Source: Doryteuthis pealeii
Taxonomy: Eukaryota > Mollusca > Cephalopoda > Myopsida > Loliginidae
NCBI GenBank assembly: GCA_023376005.1
Contig: CM042181.1
Coordinates: 3,136,271 to 3,200,270, forward strand
Length of the DNA stretch: 64,000 nt
Direction: 5' to 3'
The position numbers were made by a program, and so were the translations under genes. This document shows, one piece after another, positions 1 through 8,305 of this stretch. Each line of letters starts with the position of its first letter. The stretch's first letter is position 1. The notes under the pieces are model-generated. The model ran no database searches, had not been told where the DNA came from, and worked only from the letters and a program-made list of their open reading frames with translations.

Positions 1-644
1 GGAGATTGTGTGTTTTTCTGTCTGTAACCGAAACTATATTCCTACTCAAGTCACAATTCTCTTAGTTATTGACATCACATTCTCCATGATTTTATTTTTT
101 TATCTAAACCTCAATTATTAATAAAATTGTCTTACATTATTAATACTGTTAACTATGTCTACATACTGACAACATGCAATTGTATTTATATATACAACAA
201 AATAGCGGTTTACAGTGTGAACAGGAAGGCTAATTTGCATATTAATATTAAAAAATCGAATTTAATAATTATGTGCTTAGTATTATTGATTACTAACTGT
301 TTGGTTTTATTTTAATGAATATAAGCAAAAATCTCTTCAATGAATCTGAAATGAAATACATTAACAAGATGAAATAACTGTCATTTTATTCTTTACTTCC
401 TCTTTTAACTAAATACTTAAATTAGAAAAAATAACAATGAAAGACGAGAGTGATGGAAGAGTAAATTTCAATTGTTCCATTTTTTATTATACTCCCTCTG
501 TTTCAAATCTTTTATTATACCCCTCTGTTTCAAATCTTTTTATCTGTATTCTTATTTAGTTTCATTAGCCTTTCTAATTTAATACAATATTTTATTACAT
601 TAAAACTTAAATACTTGCACCCGGAGGGTGCATATATTTTCTAG
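1..644 (+). mobile_element. Nonautonomous Helitron (family H1), 5' end outside the window
   Basis: No protein is encoded; this is a short Helitron-type DNA element. The 3' end shows the diagnostic layout: a hairpin with 6-bp stem GCACCC/GGGTGC and loop GGA (616-630), nine bases, then CTAG (641-644) followed by host T. Full copies elsewhere in the window start with TCTTATTATAATGG after a host A. Only the first dozen or so bases are missing here, since the window opens inside that motif. Family identity rests on six further copies at about 620-700 bp. Open frames within it are chance. Confidence 0.85.
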
Positions 645-1030
645 TATGTATAAAGTACAACTTCTATCGTGCAAGATATCTTTATTCCCGAGACACATGT
701 GTCTAGGTGACACACTAATAAGCTCATAAAACAAACCTCGTCCATTTATCGCATATCTATTACGCGTTCTAAATACGAGAGAAATATCGAATAATAGAAA
801 AATCCACAAAACTATAATAAAAATAAGTTTTCCATTAAATTTTCGTCTCATTAAAACAAAGCCAAATTACTTGAAGGAAGACGAAGCGACTTAGATAGCA
901 TTTTGACATTATTGAATTAGATGTATCGAACATCCGTTTCGTGTTTTCCCGCCTAGAATTCCCGCTCAGTCGAATAAGTTTGCATTATTACGCTTAATTG
1001 TGTTACGAAAATGGAACTCATGTTGGAAAT
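645..1030. other. Unassigned AT-rich sequence
   Basis: I see no convincing coding frame, RNA gene or recognised repeat. Short minus-strand reading frames have no recognisable motif. Confidence 0.5.
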
Positions 1031-1103
1031 TTGAGTCAAATTCAAGAAAATGTGACAGCAACTTTTAACACGTTAAGGTAGGAAAATAAGGTCGGGCTCA
1101 AGA
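1031..1103. repeat. Uninterrupted copy of the target site of the 1175 element
   Basis: A direct repeat: this stretch recurs at 1133-1174 joined to 1451-1493, where the second copy is split by the hammerhead-bearing element. It serves as an empty-site reference within the window and fixes the insertion boundaries. Confidence 0.8.
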
Positions 1104-1306
1104 TCGGTCCTGTGGTCCGTATTCAGAACATATTTGAGTCAAATTCAAGAAAATGTGTCAGCAACTTTTAACACTATTTCTCTGAATGTCTGAGATGATT
1201 ATTATTATCTGTATTATTCGGACTATTGTCCACATCTTCATTGTTATTTGCACAACGTTTCGGCCGATATGCTCTCCGGCCTTCTTCGGGTATTTCTTGT
1301 CGGAGA

Positions 1307-1372
1307 AAGTTCCCGAGTTCGAAAAGCAGGTTCCCGAGTCCGAAAAGAAGGTTCCCGAGTCCGAAAAGAAGT
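1307..1372 (+). repeat. 21-bp tandem repeat coding a heptad
   Basis: About three copies of a unit containing TTCCCGAGTCCGAAAAGAAG. Since 21 is a multiple of three, the frame is held and reads V-P-E-S-E-K-K heptads, which run on in frame into the ribozyme sequence. The same repeat occurs inverted at 2340-2440 and 6215-6290. Whether it is ever translated is unknown. Confidence 0.7.
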
Positions 1373-1374
1373 AC

Positions 1375-1413
1375 CTGAAGAAGGCCGGAGGGCATATCGG
1401 CCGAAACGTTGTA
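1375..1413 (+). ncRNA. Hammerhead-ribozyme-like core (type I layout)
   Basis: CTGAAGA (1375-1381) fits the invariant C3-U4-G5-A6-N-G8-A9. Stem II is GGCCG (1383-1387) pairing with CGGCC (1398-1402). GAAA follows at 1403-1406, then a minimal stem III C1407-G1411 with a GTT loop, and G-T-A as the NUH cleavage triplet ending at 1413. Stem I pairing is weak, as is common for Penelope-type minimal hammerheads that act as dimers. Activity is inferred from the motif only. Confidence 0.7.
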
Positions 1414-1509
1414 CAAATAACAATGAAGTCCGAATAACGCAGATAATACTAACTTTTAACACGTTAAAGTAGGAGAATAAGGTCGGGCTCAAGGTCCTAT
1501 ACATATAGA

Positions 1510-2240
1510 TGGTTGGTTGTTTCGTATTACGATATATCAACACCTTAGGGTCATTTAATGCCGAATAAAGTTAATTTCTATGAATAAAGAACTCAGATTG
1601 CTTACAGTACCGACTGTTGCTTAAGTGCATGCTAAACAGCGGGATTCCGTGTTTTTAACGTAATATGTCTGTAATGTGTTGTCCTGTACAAATCCTGGAA
1701 GCAGCACCCCATAAAACACCCCATGCAGTTTGAATAACTCCTCACTGGTCTTTGGGTTTGTCGGTTGGTAGGTGGGATATTGTTGTACCGGCCGTTCCTA
1801 CAGTGGAGAACATGCACCGGTTCTCACTATAAATAGTGAGACACCGAGTGGAAAGGGAGGACTGTTCCCGTTAACGACAAGCTAGTCGTACATGTACCAT
1901 TAATTGTAAATACACTTGTCTTATTTTACCCTATCTCGACTTGACTTCTTTTTACTGTTGGGACTAACATCACAACAGATATTTTGTTTTATGGCATATC
2001 AACCCTTTTCGGGTAATTTGATGCCGAATAAAGTCATTTATGGTGATTAAAGCACTCAGATTGCTTACAGTACCTGCAGCTGGTTAAGGGATCAACCAAT
2101 TAAGTACTGAGCAAGCTCATCGTTACTCAATTTTGGTGATACAGTGGAAACCGATGCATTTAGCCTGCTTGGAAAGATAGAATGGTTTGGTTTTACAGCA
2201 TATAGACACTTTTCGGGTCATTTAATGCCAAATTAAGTCA
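1510..2240. repeat. Dispersed repeat D, interrupted by a solo LTR
   Basis: Contains the recurrent module with TTTTATGGCATATCAACCC and a downstream line containing GCCGAATAAAGTCATTT. The same modules recur at 2823-2930, 4160-4560 and, with a longer tail, at 27788, 32276, 35083 and 41010. No coding capacity is visible. The class is undetermined; a SINE- or MITE-like derivative is plausible. Confidence 0.6.
1781..1977 (+). mobile_element. Solo LTR, 197 bp
   Basis: Begins TGTTGTACCGG and ends CACAACA, so it has TG...CA ends with a TGTTG/CAACA terminal inverted repeat. It is flanked by a perfect 5-bp target duplication GATAT (1776-1780 and 1978-1982). TATAAATA lies inside, a plausible core promoter. 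A second copy of identical length is at 5967-6163. Five-bp duplications are typical of Gypsy and Copia LTR retrotransposons; no internal region is present, so the clade is not determined. Confidence 0.85.
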
Positions 2241-2288
2241 GCATTATCTGAATTATTCGGAGTATTGTCCGCATCTTCATTGTTATTT

Positions 2289-2328
2289 GTACAACGTTTC
2301 GGCCGATGTGCCCTCCGGCCTTCTTCAG
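2289..2328 (-). ncRNA. Hammerhead-ribozyme-like core, minus strand
   Basis: Reverse complement of CTGAAGA lies at 2322-2328, of GAAA at 2297-2300, with GGCCG/CGGCC stem II between them and GTAC at the predicted cleavage position (2289-2292). All invariant core bases are present, making this the best-preserved minus-strand copy. Confidence 0.7.
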
Positions 2329-2339
2329 GTATTTCTTGT

Positions 2340-2440
2340 CGGACTCGGGGACCTTTTTCTCAGACTCGGGAACCTTCTTTTTGGACTCGGGAACCTTCTT
2401 TTCGAACTCAGGAACCTTCTTGTCGTAATCGGGAGCCATC
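2340..2440 (-). repeat. 21-bp tandem repeat (heptad-coding), minus strand
   Basis: Four to five units around GACTCGGGAACCTTCTTTT. On the minus strand they read as K-K-V-P-E-S/F-E heptads running without a stop into the ribozyme sequence. It is the same repeat as at 1307-1372 and 6215-6290. Confidence 0.7.
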
Positions 2441-2481
2441 ACGGAATTTTGAACCTAACCCTTTATTCAGTCCACGGGGGT

Positions 2482-2819
2482 ATGAGGACAATAGTCCGAA
2501 TAACGCAGATAATACTAATCATCAAGCCTCATCTCAAACATTCAGAGAAATAGTACAGATAACAATGAAGATGAGGACAATAGTCCGAATAACGCAGATA
2601 ATACTAATCATCAAGCCTCATTTCAAACATTCAGAGAAATGGTACAGATAACAATGAAGATGAGGACAATAGTCCGAATAACGCAGATAATACTAATCAT
2701 CAAGCCTCATTTCAAACATTCAGAGAAATAGTACAGATAACAATGAAGATGAGGACAATAGTCCGAATAACGCAGATAATACTAATCATCAAGCCTCATC
2801 TCAAACATTCAGAGAAATA
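2482..2819 (+). repeat. 89-bp tandem array, about 3.8 copies
   Basis: ATAGTCCGAA recurs at 2491, 2580, 2669 and 2758, a constant spacing of 89 bp, with near-identical units. The unit is the segment lying 3' of the ribozyme cleavage site in single-copy loci. Homology to the ribozyme loci begins at GTAC, the predicted cleavage point, and is lost upstream of it. Confidence 0.9.
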
Positions 2820-2930
2820 CAGAATTAAGTCATTTTGATGAACAAAGAACACATATTGCTTAGAGCATCTGCTGTTGCTTTACTGATTACCCAATTAATC
2901 ATTAGACAGTCTTATCGTTGCTTAAATTCG

Positions 2931-2931
<1 letters not shown>

Positions 2932-2988
<57 letters not shown>
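2932..2988. repeat. (TA)n microsatellite
   Basis: Uninterrupted alternating TA of about 55 bp adjoining the next inverted repeat. Confidence 0.95.
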
Positions 2989-2992
<4 letters not shown>

Positions 2993-3352
2993 TTAGGAGG
3001 TTGATTTAGAAGGCTATCACAATGCAGTTTGGAATAAATAAAAAAATAATAATACGGTAACAATGGTGTTGTGTGTTGACCTGTATTTTTTATTATTTCT
3101 TGAATTTTCGAGGTAATACCTCTTTATCAAAAGAATTGAACTGAAGCAGTACAGCTATGGCATTTCTTCCTAAGGAAGAAATGCCATAGCTGTACTGCTT
3201 CAGTTCAATTCTTTTGATAAAGAGGTATTACCTCGAAAATTCAAGAAATAATAAAAAATACAGGTCAACACATAACACCATTGTTACCGTAATATTATTT
3301 ATTCCAAACTGCATTGTGATAGCCTTCTAAATCAACCTCCTAACCAATACAT
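2989..3352. repeat. Near-perfect palindrome with about 180-bp arms
   Basis: Arms meet at TTCCTAAGGAA (centre about 3172) with essentially no spacer. They differ only by a few substitutions and an indel in an A/T run near 3035 and 3298. Each arm contains a degenerate hammerhead-like stretch: TGATAA, then a hairpin with AGAGGTA/TACCTC, then GAAAA, with core base G8 changed. It looks like two inverted copies of a Penelope-type terminal repeat. Confidence 0.85.
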
Positions 3353-3389
3353 ACACAATACTTCAAGCAAATTATGAAACTCTCTTATA

Positions 3390-3817
3390 TATATATATAT
3401 TTTGGCAGCATTTTTTCTTTTAAACATGTTGTGTTAAACTCTACTGACGATTCTTGTCGGACGAGGTTTTGTTTGATCCTTTCTAATTTTCTGGCCATCT
3501 TTTTGGCGTCAGGGTGGGACTGGTGTAGCAGTCCACCAGAGGTTTCATTAGTACCAATTCCTACAACCTCCCCTACCAATTGTTACTATCTCCCACTTCC
3601 AATTCCTATGCTACTGTTCGTTTTCCTTAAAAACGAGACACGGAACATACCATCAGTTTCCTACCTGAAGATGGCAAATCGAATTGCCGAAAGCGCTCGT
3701 AATGAAACCTTTGGTGGACTGTTACACCAGTTCTACTTTGATACCAAAAAGATGGCTAGAAAATTAGAAAGGATCAAACAAAAACTCATCCGACAAGAAT
3801 CGTCAGTACAGTTTAAC

Positions 3818-3830
<13 letters not shown>
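3390..3830. mobile_element. Inverted pair of Penelope-like terminal fragments
   Basis: About 150-bp arms (3425-3575 and 3690-3822) are imperfect reverse complements. Both read outward from the centre as peptides with K-M-A-R-K-L-E-R-I-K-Q and R-Q-E-S-S-V, a stretch I take to be the amino-terminal part of a Penelope-like ORF. The plus-strand half holds a hammerhead-like core upstream. The head-to-head layout is typical of Penelope insertions. Both frames are short and broken by microsatellite, so this is not a functional gene. Confidence 0.55.
3665..3692 (+). ncRNA. Hammerhead-ribozyme-like core in the Penelope fragment
   Basis: CTGAAGA (3665-3671), stem II GGCAA (3673-3677) with TTGCC (3684-3688), then GAAA (3689-3692). 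Stem III and the cleavage triplet are not clearly formed, so activity is doubtful. Confidence 0.55.

Positions 3831-3870
<40 letters not shown>
3824..3870. repeat. (TA)n microsatellite
   Basis: Alternating TA between the Penelope fragment and a SINE. Confidence 0.95.
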
Positions 3871-3874
<4 letters not shown>

Positions 3875-4145
3875 CAACCCCTACGCGCGAGCAGAATGTG
3901 ACACAAGGTCAATTTCTTTAGTGGAGTTTAACGTGTTTAAATTCAGAGTTTTTCTTCTGCAAAATCCAGGGTTAAAGATCCCAGTTCGCTCTACTGTTTA
4001 CCCGTAGCGTGAGGGAGAATTGGATTCATACCTTTCCCAAGAGTATTAGCGCAATGTGAAATGCAAACAGTCTCGTCCATGATTTGAACTCAGGTCGACG
4101 AGTCCATTTCCTATGACTCTAACCAATACACAACGCTTGGATAGA
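3871..4145 (-). mobile_element. tRNA-derived SINE, family B
   Basis: Read on the minus strand it has a tRNA-like head with an A box (degenerate of TGGTGTAATGG) and B box, then a conserved body (AGCGCTAATACCCTTGGGAA, CAGGGCAGACTGGG) and a tail ending near a TA microsatellite. Transcribed by RNA polymerase III if active. The best copy is at 33310-33596; this one is diverged. Confidence 0.7.
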
Positions 4146-4159
4146 TAGATAGCATTAGT

Positions 4160-4560
4160 TGCTTATATTTACTGCATATCGACACTTTATGGGCCATTTA
4201 TTGTCGATTCATTAAGGTAATCAAAGAACTCAGGTTGATTAAGTTGCAGTATTTGCTGTTGCTTAAATGGTCACCCAGTAAAGTATTGAACAGGTTCATT
4301 GCTTCTTAACTTTTGTGGTTTTGCGGGAACCTGTACAGGACTTGACTGTAATGTGCTGTCCTCAAAAAATCCTGGAAGCAGCACCAGCACCCATAGAGCT
4401 TGGATGAATTCTCGCTTAATTTTATCAGAGAGATCAGTTGATAGGTAGTTTGGTTGGTTGGCTGTTTTGTTTTACGGCATATCAAACCTTTTTGGGTAAT
4501 TTAATGCCTAATAAAGTAATTTCTGATGAACAAAGAACCTAGATTGCTTACATTGCCTGC
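4160..4560. repeat. Dispersed repeat D copies
   Basis: Two partial copies of the same family as 1510-2240, including the GGTTGGTTGGCTGTTTTG and GGCATATCAA modules. Nothing coding. Confidence 0.55.
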
Positions 4561-4561
4561 A

Positions 4562-5595
4562 TATAAAATAATTATAGTTTAAAATAGGGAATTTACTTTT
4601 CAAACAGCCTGTATATTTAGGAACATACATTAAAGAATTGAGAAAAATGTAACTGCATATAAAAGAATTATAAATAGTTTAAAATAGGGAGTTAATTTTC
4701 AATCACCCTGTATATTAAGAACATACATTAAAGAATTGAGAAAAAATGTAACTGCATATAAAAGAATTATAAATAGTTTAAAATAGGGAGTTACTTTTCA
4801 ATCACCCTGTATATTAAGGAACATACATTAAAGAATTGAGAAAAATGTAACTGCATATAAAAGAATTATAAATAGTTTAAAATAGGGAGTTAATTTAATA
4901 AGGACCATACATTAAAGAATTGAGAAAAATATTACTGCATATATATAAAAAAAAATAATTTAATATAAGGAGTTACTTTTCAATCAGCCTGTATACTAAG
5001 GTTCATACATTAAAGAATTGAGAGAAATGTAAATGCATATATAAAAATCATTGATACTTTAAAATAGGGAGTTACTTTTCAATCACCACGTATATTAATG
5101 AATATACATTAAAGAATTGAGAAAAATATAAGTGCATATAAAAGAAATTATACATAATTTAAAATAGGGGGGTACTTTTAAATCACCCTGTATATTAATG
5201 AATATACATTAAATAATTGAGAAAAATGTAACTGCAGATAAGAAATTTATAAATAGTTTAAAATAGGGAGTTACTTTTCAATCACCTTGTGTATGAATGA
5301 ACATACATTAAAGAATTGAGAAAAATGTAACTGCATATAAAAGAATTATACATAGTTTAAAATCGGTAATTACTTTTCCATCAGCCTGTATATTTAGGAA
5401 CATACATTAAAGAATTGAGAAAAATGTAACTGCATATAAAAGAATTATACATAGTTTAAAATCGGTAATTACTTTTCAATCACCCTGTATATTAAGGAAC
5501 AGACATTAAAGAAACGACTGCATGTAACTGCATATAAAAGAATTATAAATAGTTTAAAATAGGGACAGGGAATTATTTTCAATCACACTGTAGTT
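4562..5595. repeat. 99-bp satellite array, about ten copies
   Basis: ATTAAAGAATTGAG recurs at 4629, 4728, 4828, 4911, 5009, 5108, 5208, 5308, 5406 and 5505. Spacing is 98-100 bp apart from one 83-bp unit carrying an internal deletion. The unit has an AT-rich core (ACTGCATATAAAAGAATTA) and a more GC-rich segment (TCAATCACCCTGTATATTA). A single stray unit occurs at about 9715-9775. Repeats are diverged, so the array is not recently homogenised. Confidence 0.92.
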
Positions 5596-5928
5596 CGCCA
5601 TATTACCGCCCTCCGTAGAATTGACTGTTAGCCAATTTTATTGTCTTGAGCAATATTATTACAGGTACATTCTGGGGGTCATAGCGTGTCTTTATACAAT
5701 TTTCGATATCAATAAATGCAATTATCGATTTTGGCAAACATTTCCTTTTGTAAAATATTCAAATCAATCTTTTCTATTGAACAAAATATCCGCACATTTT
5801 GAAATCAGATTTTTAAAATTTGTTGTGTCAAATCTTTCAGAATTAAAAAAAAAATATTCCGAAAGTTAAAGGGACGTTCATCTTTGTTTGAATGGTGGTT
5901 TTATACTATTGCACAAATTAATTGAAAC
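5596..5928. repeat. Dispersed repeat E
   Basis: Recurs at 6980-7230 and 9775-9930 with recognisable blocks (AATGCAATTATCGATTTTGG and TCCGCACATTTTGAAATCAG). No hallmarks of a known class. It provides the target of the next insertion; the copies at 7221 and 9917 are uninterrupted there. Confidence 0.6.
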
Positions 5929-5966
5929 AACCACTTAACTATTGTCCCCATCTTCATTGTTATTTG

Positions 5967-6163
5967 TGTTGTACCGGCCGTTCCTACAGTGGAGAACATG
6001 CACCGGTTCTCACTATAAATAGTGAGACACCGAGTGGAAAGGTAGAACTGTTCCCGTTAACGACAAGCTAGTCGTACATGTACCATTGATTGTAAATACA
6101 CTTGTCTTATTTTACCCCATCTCGACTTGACTTCTTTTTACTGTTGGGACTAACATCACAACA
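5967..6163 (+). mobile_element. Solo LTR, 197 bp, second copy
   Basis: Same family and length as 1781-1977, with only scattered differences. TG...CA ends, 5-bp duplication ATTTG (5962-5966 and 6164-6168). It inserted a few bases from the predicted ribozyme cleavage site of the host element, so it is younger than that element. Confidence 0.88.
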
Positions 6164-6169
6164 ATTTGT

Positions 6170-6207
6170 ACAACTTTTCGGCCGATATACCCTTCGGCAT
6201 TCTTCAG
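6170..6207 (-). ncRNA. Hammerhead-ribozyme-like core, minus strand
   Basis: Reverse complement of CTGAAGA at 6201-6207 and of GAAA at 6176-6179. Stem II is weakened (GCCG against CGGC), and an extra T lies in the CAACTTTTCG stretch. Likely a decayed copy. Confidence 0.55.
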
Positions 6208-6490
6208 GTTTTTCTTGTCGGACTCGGGAACCTTCTCGGACTCGGGAACTTTCTTTTCGAACTCGGGAACTTTCTTGTCGTATTCGGGAGCCATCACGGA
6301 ACTTTGAACCTAACCCTTTATTTATTCCACGGGGGTATCCGGTTCTCATTCCGCTAACCATATGCCGGAGGGTATATCGGCCGAAACGTTGTACAAATAA
6401 CAATGAAGATAGGGACAATAGTCCGAATAACGCAGATAATACTAATCTTCAAGCCTCATCTCAAACATTCAGAGAAATAACCACTTAACT

Positions 6491-7230
6491 TTCTTTCAAT
6501 ATACGTTCAGTTTTAGACCTACTGGAGGGAAAAGGGTGTAATCGATTTCTATTCTACTTTAGATTAGGTCATTTGCAGCGGAATCTAATATTAGGAAGAT
6601 GGATAGATATATGCCGATGTGCTTGCCATACTTCCAACATTTTATCTAAATGTTGCTGAATGATAGAAGTCCAGGAAGTCTCACCAATTCTTTCTTCGAC
6701 AAACAAAGAAATCCACATGATTTTGCGTTTTAAGTATGGTTAATGTAGGTTACGTGACTCAAATTTCCCACTTTCAGGAATGATCCGTATCTATTATTTG
6801 GACGTTATCCCAGGGTAGATTCTGTGACCTCTCCACACGGGCATGATTTGTGAGTTTTAAGTTTGGTTAATGTAGGTTACGTGACTCTAAATGTTGTTGA
6901 ATGATGCCTAAAAGCGAAGAAATGCGAAGGTCTATTCACAGCAGAATGTGTATCAGGCAATTTCATTCTAAGAGGGCCGAATAATTTTCGATAACAATAA
7001 ATGCAATTATCGATTTTGGCAAACATTTCCTCTTGTAAAATATTAAAAGCAATCTTTTCTATTGAACACAATATCCGCACATTTTGAAATCAGATTTTTT
7101 AAAATTTGTTGTTTCAAATCTTTCAGAATTTAAAAAAAAATTTCTTCCGAAAACTAAAGGGACTTTTATTTGTGTTTGCTGGGTGGTTTTACGACATGTC
7201 AACTATTGTGCAAATTAATTGAAACAACCA
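6491..7230. repeat. Dispersed repeats, no gene
   Basis: Holds a block also found at 9940-10025 (TTTTAGACCTACTGGAGGG), a second copy of repeat E (6980-7230), and an internal direct repeat of about 36 bp containing GGTTAATGTAGGTTACGTG (6727-6764 and 6856-6893). Nothing coding. Confidence 0.55.
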
Positions 7231-7244
7231 CTTTACTTTCTTTC

Positions 7245-7478
7245 AACCAAAAAAAAACAAAAACAAACAAAAACAACAACAACAACAACAACAAACAAAG
7301 ACCAGTAAAACAAATGAGAAGGATGATGATGAATAGGATTATGATGATGATGATGATGATGATTCGCCCAATTGAAGACGCTAATGATAACACTAATAAT
7401 TATGAAAAAATCAAGAAAGTATACCGCTATTACTGCTGCTGCTGCTGCAACTAATACTACGACTACTAATAATAATAA
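7245..7478. repeat. Microsatellite cluster
   Basis: Successive CAAAAA, CAA, GAT, GCT and AAT runs; the last serves as the target of the adjoining Helitron. Long frames here are low-complexity artefacts. Confidence 0.85.
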
Positions 7479-8093
7479 TCTTATTATAATGGAGATTGTG
7501 TGTTTTTCTGTTTGTAACCGAAACTATATTACTAATCGAGTCACAATTAACATAGTTATTTTCATCACATTCTTCATGATTTTATTTATATTTAAACCTC
7601 AATTATTAATAAAATTGCTTCACCTTTTTATTACTGTTGTCCATATCTATACATACTCATAACATGCTATTGTATTTATATATACAAAAAATAGCGGTTT
7701 GCAGTGTGAACGGGAAGGCTAATTTGCATATTGATATTAAAAATGTGATTTTATTAAATATGTGCTTAGTATTATTGATTTCTAACTGTTTGGTTTTATT
7801 TTAATGAATATAAGCAAAAATCTCTCCAATGAATCTTAAATGAAATCCATTAACAAGAAAAAATAAGTGTAATTTTATTCTTTATTTCTTAATTAACTAA
7901 ATAGTTAAATAAGTAAAATTCAGCAATGAAAGACGGCAGTGATGGAAGAGTAAGTTTCATTTCTATTTTTCTATTATACCCCCACTCTGTTTCAAATCTT
8001 TTTATCTGCATTCTTATTAGACTTTCTAATCTAATACGATATTTCATTACATTAAAACTTAAATACTTGCACCCGGAGGGTGCATATATTTGC

Positions 8094-8094
<1 letters not shown>
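7479..8094 (+). mobile_element. Nonautonomous Helitron H1
   Basis: Starts TCTTATTATAATGG after host A within (AAT)n. Ends with the GCACCC/GGGTGC hairpin (8069-8083) and CTA followed by TAATAAT; the terminal G of CTAG is missing. About 616 bp, no protein. Confidence 0.85.
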
Positions 8095-8144
<50 letters not shown>

Positions 8145-8255
8145 AAGAAGAAGAAGAAGAAGAAGAAGAAAAAGTACAACAACAACAATGAAAAAAGTAC
8201 AACAACAACAATGAAAATAAACAAGAGATTGTAATTTTAACCAACAACAACAACA

Positions 8256-8304
<49 letters not shown>
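8095..8304. repeat. (AAT)n, (GAA)n and (CAA)n microsatellites
   Basis: Two AAT runs separated by GAA- and CAA-rich sequence. Apparent polyasparagine and polyleucine frames on both strands come from this. Confidence 0.9.

Positions 8305-8305
<1 letters not shown>

Larger units (their letters stand above)
1175..1450. mobile_element. Hammerhead-bearing inverted-terminal element, locus 1
   Basis: A 276-bp insertion flanked by a 12-bp direct repeat AACTTTTAACAC (1163-1174 and 1451-1462). Its two halves are inverted relative to each other. The right half carries a hammerhead-type core on the plus strand (1375-1413); the left half carries the reverse-complement copy at about 1250-1290, with the core U4 position changed to C. 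Between them lies a 21-bp tandem repeat (1307-1372). The outer ends read ATTTCTCTGAATG. An autonomous partner is unknown; Penelope-like retroelements are the known carriers of such ribozymes. Confidence 0.75.
2241..2822. mobile_element. Hammerhead-bearing inverted-terminal element, locus 2
   Basis: Left half in minus orientation (2241-2450): a ribozyme core, then the 21-bp repeat. Right half in plus orientation: an expanded 89-bp tandem array. Flanks share AATTAAGTCA (2231-2240 and 2823-2832), matching 10 of the 12 bases expected from the other loci. It sits inside dispersed repeat D. The right-hand ribozyme core is absent; the array replaces it. Confidence 0.7.
5941..6478. mobile_element. 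Hammerhead-bearing inverted-terminal element, locus 3 (split by an LTR)
   Basis: Flanked by a perfect 12-bp direct repeat AACCACTTAACT (5929-5940, 6479-6490) inside repeat E; related copies of the target at about 7221 and 9917 lack the element. The left half is minus-strand (core at 6170-6207, 21-bp repeat 6215-6290), the right half plus-strand (6360-6478). The right ribozyme is truncated inside stem II and lacks CTGAAGA. A 197-bp solo LTR interrupts the left half. Confidence 0.78.

Noticed and set aside
4562..5595. Regularly spaced repeats as a CRISPR array
   Set aside because: The whole 99-bp unit is conserved with no unique spacers, no cas genes are present, and the context is animal DNA.
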